Source: Bugulina stolonifera
Taxonomy: Eukaryota; Bryozoa; Gymnolaemata; Cheilostomatida; Bugulidae
DNA length: 64,000 bases
Direction of reading: 5' to 3'
Assembly: GCA_935421135.1 (NCBI GenBank)
Contig: OW285189.1
Span: forward strand, 15,149,072-15,213,071
Shown here: positions 57,001-64,000 of the stretch, piece by piece
How positions within the stretch are numbered: the first letter of the stretch is position 1
Layout: each line of letters opens with the position of its first letter
The notes under the pieces: model-generated
The model's database searches: none
Seen by the model: the letters and a program-made list of their open reading frames with translations, nothing else
What the model was told of the DNA's origin: nothing
Position numbers and translations under genes: made by a program

Positions 57001-60000
57001 CAAGTAAGTCCATTTCTGGGTTAGCACTGGCTGGTTGTGAAGGTGGAGGAGGGGGTGAAGTGAAGTCAGAGAAATCACTGAATAAATCAGAGGCAGCACT
57101 GGGTGCACCTGTCTGCTGACTATTAGAGTTATCACCAATCAAATCAAAGTAGGATCCAGAGCTAGATGTCGGTGCTTGTGGAGGAGGGGCGGTAGATGAG
57201 CCACCCATAATATCAAGCAGGTCTGCAGTAGGTTCGGTAGGCTCTGTAGGTGAAGTGTCCGGAGTTTCACTATCATCTTCACTCTCACTTTCAGAGTCGC
57301 TGCTGACTAATCTCTCTGTATGCTCTCTATACACACACAGAACACGCACATGTACATAACATGGTTTAACTATACAATCACCTAATATGAAACAGCACGG
57401 CTAATATTTTACTAAATAATATATAATACATTGTATTATGTGCTTACTCGTATTGTGAGAGAATATTTTTGAAAGGAGAAACGCAACTTTTTGTGTTTAA
57501 CAAAGATATTATAAAATAAAAACGCAAGAATGACATGACTAACTGATTGATTTCCAAGTGAATAACTCAGTGTATAATTATGTTACATTCCTGTACTTTA
57601 GATAATAGAGTAGCACCATAGAAACTAATAGGAATATAGAGTTATCAAAGTTATATATATGTGTAAAATAAATGGTAGTCAATTGCAGGTATTGTATATT
57701 TAGGGAAACATTATAGTAACTTCATGAATGTTACTACAAATTGCACAGTCTGTTGGTCAGTGTTGACCGCAGTTGACCACAGTTAATTAGTGTTGACCGT
57801 TGTTGGTAAAGTTGACTTACCGGTAGTGAGGCTGGTCACCAGATATGTGTTGCTCTGTAACAGATGTCCTACCAGGAGGTGGAGGTCTGGTCGGTGGCTT
57901 ACGATGTGCCGAGCTCTCTCCGACGAGTGAGGTGTGAGTATCGTCACTTCCTGTTATATAATCGTAACAACAGTGCATGAAACTACATGGAATATGTGCA
58001 CTGAACAGCTTTGACATGAATATTTACCAGCTTAGCATTGACTGAGCCCATTATTGAGCAGCACATGGTGAATGAATATAGTTCTGCAGTTAATGTATCA
58101 ACTGCACAACACTTGTGACACAAGCATAACTGGACTCATGCAAGCATACTACAGATAGAGTATACGGAGAGAATACTACAGATAGAATATACAGAGAGAA
58201 TACTACAGATAGAATACGCAGAGAGCATACTACAGATAGAATATACAGAGAGAATACTACAGATAGAATATACAGAGAGAATACTACAGATAGAATATAC
58301 AGAGAGAATACTACAGATAGAATATACAGAGAGAATACTACAGATAGAATATACAGAGAGAATACTACAGATAGAATATACGGAGAGACTATACCATAGA
58401 GCTGTAGAGCTTGTTCCAGCTCTTCTCTGCCAGAGAATGGAATAAGTGCATTGCTACTGGCAGGGTTCCAGTTATCCCAGCTTAGTTTCTCTCGCGAAGG
58501 CCTCTCTTCATTCGATACTTTAACATCCATTGTAATGGTAAAGAGGTCGGGCAGTTTGTCTGCTGCTTCTAGGTCCAGGTCTAATTCATTCCTAATACAG
58601 AGATATCCCGTTATAAACATGTAATGGAATTATTTACTCACTACAGCTATAAATCAGCAGCAACAACAACTTTCAGCCTTTGCTCATGCTTTTCTTACTA
58701 TAAATCACAAGGGCACTATGATTAGCCTGACTTCTTGTCAAACATTATATAAAAACTTGAGTTCCTACATGAACTTACTTGGTGAACTTGAGTTCCTACA
58801 TGAACTTACTTGGTGAACTTGAGTGAAGTCGAGTCCCTAGCTACAAAGCCGGTGTGAAATTTGAGCTGAAACATCTTCACACTGGAGAGCTAATAAATAT
58901 AAACAAGTGATGTAATAAATCTGTATACTATAGTAAGATACCTAATAAATATATTATAATTCTACATCTATATTAATGCACTATGTCTTAATAATACAAA
59001 ATATGATCTCAACATGACAGATCACAGAACACAATTAATTTTGATCAACAAACATCATGCTGTTTGAGCTATATAACATAAAATAGGAAGTAGAAACAAA
59101 TAAAATGAATGAATGACCACTGATCCTGAATCCACATCTTTAATCACAGCTATGTATTCATTCACACATCTCATGGGCAATCAAATGGGTTACAGTATTA
59201 GCTCACCTTTCCCTGTATCTTGGTGCCCAGTGAAGATCGTGCATGGCTTACTATTACACACACATCGCCAAATAGGACTGTAGGTTTAACAGGAAGTCTA
59301 ATGGAGCCGTCTGCTACGGTGAACTCTCTCATTTTATCATATTCAGCCGAAGTAGACAAAACTAAACTTTGACCACATTTAACCTCTATTAAAGGTCGGC
59401 ATCCGGTTCTATAACATAAATGAAGAGATCAACCAAATGAGTCTTGGTGACAAGTCAATATACATAATTATACATTGTATATTACAGTAGACATGTACAT
59501 GAAGAGAGTTATCTCCACTTACCTCATTTTATTGTATACTGGTACAGGAGAAAGTGTTACGCTAAGTAGTTGTATAGCTCTACGATGGGGTACACTCCCT
59601 TTTGATATTTTACTAACATACTCCAGATATCTGAAAACAGCACAGCTTAGATAAATATCCATGCACTAACTACAGAATCACACAATCGGCCTAAAATATA
59701 TCGACAGTTTCACCAATGTTTGAAGTCTTTATTGATGGCTATAAATAGAATTTTATTGCTAAAAGCTATTGTGGCATAGTAACATAGACCAGTATATGTA
59801 TATCACGTGCATGAGATATCTGATATATCACATGCATGTCAGCATGTCATAATAAAAGCAAATTTTTCTGATGCCAGAAACCTAGCGTTAGGTGCCGAAG
59901 TGGAAATATTGGATATAGCCTTAGTTCTCCACCAAAACTCAAGCTGGAAAATGTGTATTCTCTATTTATTATTGAGTGAGTCTAACCATAAACAAGGATC

Positions 60001-62469
60001 TAAGACTATCTAAATTTCTCCACTACTGAACCTAACAGCACACTTAGCACAATGGAAAATTAGAAAATCAGATAAAAATTTTCTCAGATATCCCATTTCA
60101 ACTATCAGTGTATTATATAGAAATGTATTAGAGTAGAGTTGGGTTATGTCTATAACAGTAATGTTTAGTGTGTATTTACCTGAGCTGTGAAGTATCAGGG
60201 CTAAGTTCTCTGCTATGCACATGCCTGTTTACTCTCCTTTCACAGTACATGTTCATGATCTGTCTAGGAGACGATATGAAGTTAGAGAATGCTAATATTG
60301 CACCGGCTACAGTCCCACAAAGACTTCTACCATCCTGGAACGCATAGAGAGGACCACTAGTTACAAGGCACACCAGGTAACCTGACATGTACATGTCGGC
60401 ACAGGTACATTGAACCATGTATTATCAGAGATGAGAGTAGTATGAGATGGGAGTTGTCTTCAACTACTTCCAGGCAGGTATGTATGTAAGGAAGGCTCAT
60501 GACGTACAGTGGTATACATGTACATATACATATAAGTATTATATTATATTACAAAGGAATGCTTTGGCAGCTACAGTTAAGGTATTTTTGAGGCCACAGC
60601 AACTACTTGTAAACCTGTGCAAATCAGAGTTTGACGCAGGAGTGGAGACATTTGAGATAGCGCCTGTTCTTCACCAAAGCAGGAGAAGTTGTCTTCTCTA
60701 TATATTTTATTGCTAACCTTCCTCCAATCAATCTATGTAAATTTTTCCACTACTGCACCTTACAGTCAAATCATTGTGCAAATAGGACTAATTTAGTTTA
60801 GATGTGATATAGACATTGAATACAGTGTGTAGTATATATCATACCTCACAGTGTATGACACATATATCATACCTCACAGTGTATGACACATATATCATAC
60901 CTCACAGTGTATGACACATATATCATACCTCACACTGTATGACATATATTATACCTCACAGTGTATGACATATATTATACCTCACAGTGTATGACATATA
61001 TCATACCTCACAGTGTATGACACATATATTCTCTTTATCATTCTTCAACCAGGTATCCATGTGTTTACACAGTTTAAACAGTAGCTCTAGAGGAGGGATT
61101 TTAGACTTTGGTGGGCAGCTGCAATGGTACACCTACAAGTAATACATAAGTGTGTATAGCTTGTATTTCAGCCAAAACAGATGCCATTATATCCATCATT
61201 AGTTGACGAGTCGACAAACATAGTAAATTACTCCCAAAAGTAATTCGTAGGATCTCACACTACATAAATAAAACACGTAATGTCTGATGTCTCTTCTACT
61301 ATTGAACAGTAGCCTATAATACAGTTAGTATTAGAAAAGATAGGCTGGATACTGAGACTGACCCGCTGTTGGAACTTCCTGGCATCGTAGGTCCTGGAGC
61401 TAAGGTTATATATATAGTATTTGCCGCTATACTGGGATTCTAGAAATCCTCTAACATCATCTATGGGGTTGTGGGGTCCGAGTTCTGGGCCCTCACTTGG
61501 GAAGGGCATCACTACAATGGCAGTATCAGTGGTGAACAATAAGCAAGCAGCGATAGGTTTGGTATTGCTATAGCTCAGCCGATAAATAAAATATACAGTA
61601 TAGCAGAAAGAAGATATGAGTATAGAGTGAATAAAACTAGGGGAGAATATACGTGATCATGTGGCCATCCAAGTCCTCCAGGTACACAAAGCAGATGAAA
61701 TTTTGCATACATACATGTAGGCCTATGTCATTTCCTGCTAAGACATAATCTAAAGTAATAACTGATTCTGGATGAAACCCTCAACTTCAATCTAATTATT
61801 TCAAGACCACGAGGATCTAAATAGTACATACGTATACTCTCTCACATGCTCACCCATAATTCTACGAGTAACAAATGCCACATCCATCTCCTTATTTCCC
61901 ATGCTAAAATAGACACAAGTTAAGTTAGTAACTTGATATCTAAAGTATTCTATTATAGAGAGCAATGAACACGACTAGACATGAATACCTGTATAAACTG
62001 TTTAATAGGAACAAGTATAATGGTAAGCAACATTTACATTAATGGAAAGTACCTACATGTAGGTTTTATTTGCCATTGTAGGATTTCTACTACTAATATA
62101 CTTGTAAGAGGTGCTTAGTACAGGTCCATAAAGCAAACTGTATACAAATATTTAACCTCTCTCTACTCTAGCACCATAATATAATGTTATCATTGCGGCT
62201 GGTAAGGACTTACTACGATGCCGTCTGTGATATGGTGTGAGCTACTTTAGATGAAGCATCTTTTATGTTTTTCATCAGACTACCAGCACCACCTTTGAGC
62301 GAACTCAGGAACCCTCCTCCTCCACCACCACCAGATGGCGCTGACGGATGAGCATTGTGAGAGTGACGGTGAGTCTCACTAATAGAAGGGCCAGTGGTTG
62401 CTGCTGAACTCGGAGAGGACTCATCATAATATGGAGTTGTCTTTCTCTTGGCTTCGAGTGGATGTGAAC
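54089..62469 (-). CDS. GAK: Cyclin-G-associated kinase/auxilin, PTEN-like to J-domain portion (5' end off window)
   Basis: Sixteen exons, phases consistent, about 927 residues: 62469-62214, 61903-61854, 61511-61363, 61132-61007, 60334-60180, 59630-59523, 59408-59207, 58889-58810, 58591-58395, 57950-57821, 57326-56713, 56272-56135, 55763-55614, 55185-55040, 54736-54560, 54193-54089. In order: a Ser/Gly linker with [13 protein letters not shown], the phosphatase-like domain ([46 protein letters not shown]), a C2-like domain ([42 protein letters not shown]), acidic and DLL/DPF-type clathrin/AP2-binding repeats ([35 protein letters not shown]), and a C-terminal J domain with [20 protein letters not shown] and HPD. 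Auxilins recruit HSC70 to uncoat clathrin vesicles. The HCxxGR loop lacks the Arg at C+6, so it is not a standard PTP. A kinase domain would be beyond 64 kb; without it the gene could be auxilin (DNAJC6). Confidence 0.9.
54816..54888. repeat. 10-bp tandem repeat in GAK intron
   Basis: About seven copies of atgcatggag/gtgcatggag in the intron before the J-domain exon; not at a splice site. Confidence 0.85.
55228..55376. repeat. 36-bp tandem repeat in GAK intron
   Basis: About three to four copies of a unit containing agagggtagataactacatc and atatatgtacatgt, between exons 55763-55614 and 55185-55040; about 40 bp from the acceptor. Confidence 0.75.
58141..58394. repeat. 27-bp minisatellite starting at a GAK splice donor
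   Basis: About nine copies of agagaatactacagatagaa plus tatacag. On the gene's strand the first copy starts exactly at the donor of exon 58591-58395: CTATG then GTATAGTCTCTCCGTATATT. Confidence 0.92.
58755..58817. repeat. 31-bp direct duplication that copies a GAK splice donor
   Basis: Two perfect tandem copies of aacttgagttcctacatgaa plus cttacttggtg. The right copy contains the real exon 58889-58810 end and its GTAAGT; the left copy places a second identical donor 31 bp into the intron. Confidence 0.92.
59884..60030. mobile_element. MITE family M1 copy in GAK intron
   Basis: The left end ttaggtgccgaagtggaaat and the right end aaatttctccactactgaac plus ctaa are imperfect inverted repeats, the same family as 15327-15457. 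Confidence 0.65.
60631..60763. mobile_element. MITE family M1 copy in GAK intron
   Basis: Starts gacgcaggagtggagacatt and ends tttttccactactgcacc; shares the inner words agcaggagaagttgtcttct with the 24.9-kb and 52.75-kb fragments. Confidence 0.6.
60841..61029. repeat. 28-bp tandem repeat through the GAK PTP-loop exon donor
   Basis: Seven copies, on the gene's strand, of ATATGTGTCATACACTGTGA plus GGTATGAT. The first copy is the true exon-intron junction: the exon end encodes ICVIHCE and is followed by donor GTATGA. All later copies lie in the intron. Confidence 0.93.
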
Positions 62470-64000
62470 CTATTCCAGGGAAAACTAGTATTTTAATAAC
62501 AAGTAGATAAATAGGCTACATTAAGCAGCTGCATCAACATACTTCACACTAGAAACAGTTTTTACAAGCACAAGGCACCATTAGGGTCAGTCTGGTATAA
62601 GAATTCAATAATAAATGATATATCTAGGAAAGGATTTGGCCTACTTGAATATAATTGGAGTTTTCAAAGTTTTATTACCATGTGATAAGTATGCAAACAG
62701 CAAGCATTCATATGCTAAAAAATATCAAAAACTGTGTTACCATCTACGAATTCAACCAAACATAATACAGTATAATAGTATGCTACACACATTAGTGACC
62801 AGATGGTATGGTGCAACCACTGTTGGTATAAGAGTGAAGTTGTGCTATGCTGAAGATGCAGTATATTGTTAGTAAGAAGGGACTGCTAATACTTGAATTG
62901 GTATGGAATTAGTAAGAAAGGTTTACAATCTATCAATTGTGTGAATTTGATTACAGATACGAATTTTAGTCAACATTTAAATTTTGTGAACAATATCATC
63001 CCACACCCCATAAACAGACTATTCAGATTAAGTGTCAGAACAACCATTCGTCAGCAGTGAAAATGTGCAGCAACTGTCACGACCCAAATTTTTCAACTGT
63101 ATTCTGACACTGACATTCATTTATATACTCCTAACAAAAATAAGAGAGGAAATGGACACAAGCTAAATACCACCAACCACACATCAATCAAGATCAAGCT
63201 CAGTTGAACTTGCTACTCTATCAAACAAAACGGACAGGGTTGGGACGTACTAGTTTTGTAAAATAGTGAATGGTTCTCCATCCTCTATTCATCACAAAAC
63301 TAGAGAATTGCTATTTTTGCTGGCAAAATCTGAAACCAGATAATAGGGAATGCAGCCGTTGATTTTAATTAGATAATTGCTTGTGTATATACATGTAGCT
63401 AAAAATACATGCACTGTGAGTGAACTGAGTAAATAACTCCTCAGTGTTCGTTATTACACTGTATTGTAAATCTTCTTAATAGCAATTCCCATTATTTCTA
63501 ACAATCAATATTTAAATAATATGTTACATAATGAAAGGTATTTTCGATAGCTCAGTCACAGCTAAGAGTTGCAATATAACCAAACCTGAAGTTGCCCACT
63601 CTCTAGATTGTAACAAATAGACAGAGGGAGGATAACTCTGCACTGTTACCTGTTGGCCTTTTATCACTACTATTAGAGCAGCTGCAGTTGGATTACACTA
63701 AGATAAAATATGGCTAAAATGAATACTCTTGTGTATCCAATAACACGTACTCACTGCATTTTAAAACTGTTATTATAATTATTATTATTATGGAAATTCA
63801 GAAAGATTTAGGAAGCTTTGGCAGGTATTTTATTACACTGCCATAAAACAAGCGATTTGAATTTCTGAGCAAAACAAATAGTGAATCATCCACAAAATGA
63901 AACCATCAGTTTTAGACTACCAGCGAATAGCAAGAGTCCCAACCCTATAAATATATCAATACCAACCCCGACGAGCTATTAGACTGCTCTGTCTAATAAG
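62470..64000. other. Probable GAK intron or upstream region
   Basis: I looked on the minus strand for kinase-domain exons (HRD, DFG, APE motifs) and found none. Mostly AT-rich sequence, with a short ATT microsatellite near 63774-63790. Confidence 0.45.

Noticed and set aside
58090..58394. Repeated [13 protein letters not shown] hydrophobic peptide, looking like membrane segments
   Set aside because: Read-through of the GAK exon into the 27-bp intronic minisatellite; the donor GTATAG at 58394 ends the exon.

Overview
This is a nuclear window from an invertebrate animal. It is AT-rich, carries many short GT-AG introns, and encodes clear animal orthologues (a RNF38/RNF44-type RING ligase, PNRC, HURP/DLGAP5, cyclin-G-associated kinase) together with a tandem family of Mab-21/cGAS-like nucleotidyltransferases. 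Gene density, the abundance of acatgta-type words and a multi-copy cGAS-like family would suit a sponge or another early-branching or soft-bodied marine invertebrate. I cannot fix the taxon from sequence alone.

Layout. 811-9033 (-): RNF38/RNF44-like E3 ligase, running off the left edge, so the last RING cysteines are outside the window. 10.74-10.93 kb: CCAAT/CRE-rich segment between this gene and the divergent PNRC gene (+, coding 12668-13257). 17392-19410 (+): an unrecognised 348-residue, four-exon gene. 21934-36038 (+): a HURP/DLGAP5-like spindle protein with about 22 coding exons; its introns hold a 1.6-kb minisatellite, two other arrays, a perfect hairpin and a hAT-type element. 36210-49674 (-): three cGAS-like genes A, B and C, all with intact catalytic motifs; B and C come from a recent segmental duplication. 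51088-52486 (-): a small two-exon coiled-coil gene. 54089-62469 (-): the linker, PTEN-like, C2, clathrin-binding and J-domain part of GAK/auxilin; a kinase domain, if present, lies beyond the right edge.

Exon boundaries were read by hand. For the cGAS-like genes, PNRC, the unknown gene and GAK every splice phase agrees and the total coding length is open, which is strong internal support. One HURP junction (22.80-23.39 kb) is unresolved.

The two most striking signals are these. (1) Seven of about twelve tandem-repeat arrays begin at, or run through, a 5' splice site. In three of them exon sequence is copied along with the donor, including the GAK exon end that encodes the PTP-like loop. (2) The cGAS-like cluster shows different N-termini on closely related catalytic cores, with a hAT insertion that dates after the B/C duplication because the empty site survives beside copy C.

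The genes are not an operon and share no obvious pathway. Grouping is meaningful only for the RNF/PNRC divergent pair, the convergent HURP/cGLR-A pair (171 bp between stop codons) and the cGLR tandem array.
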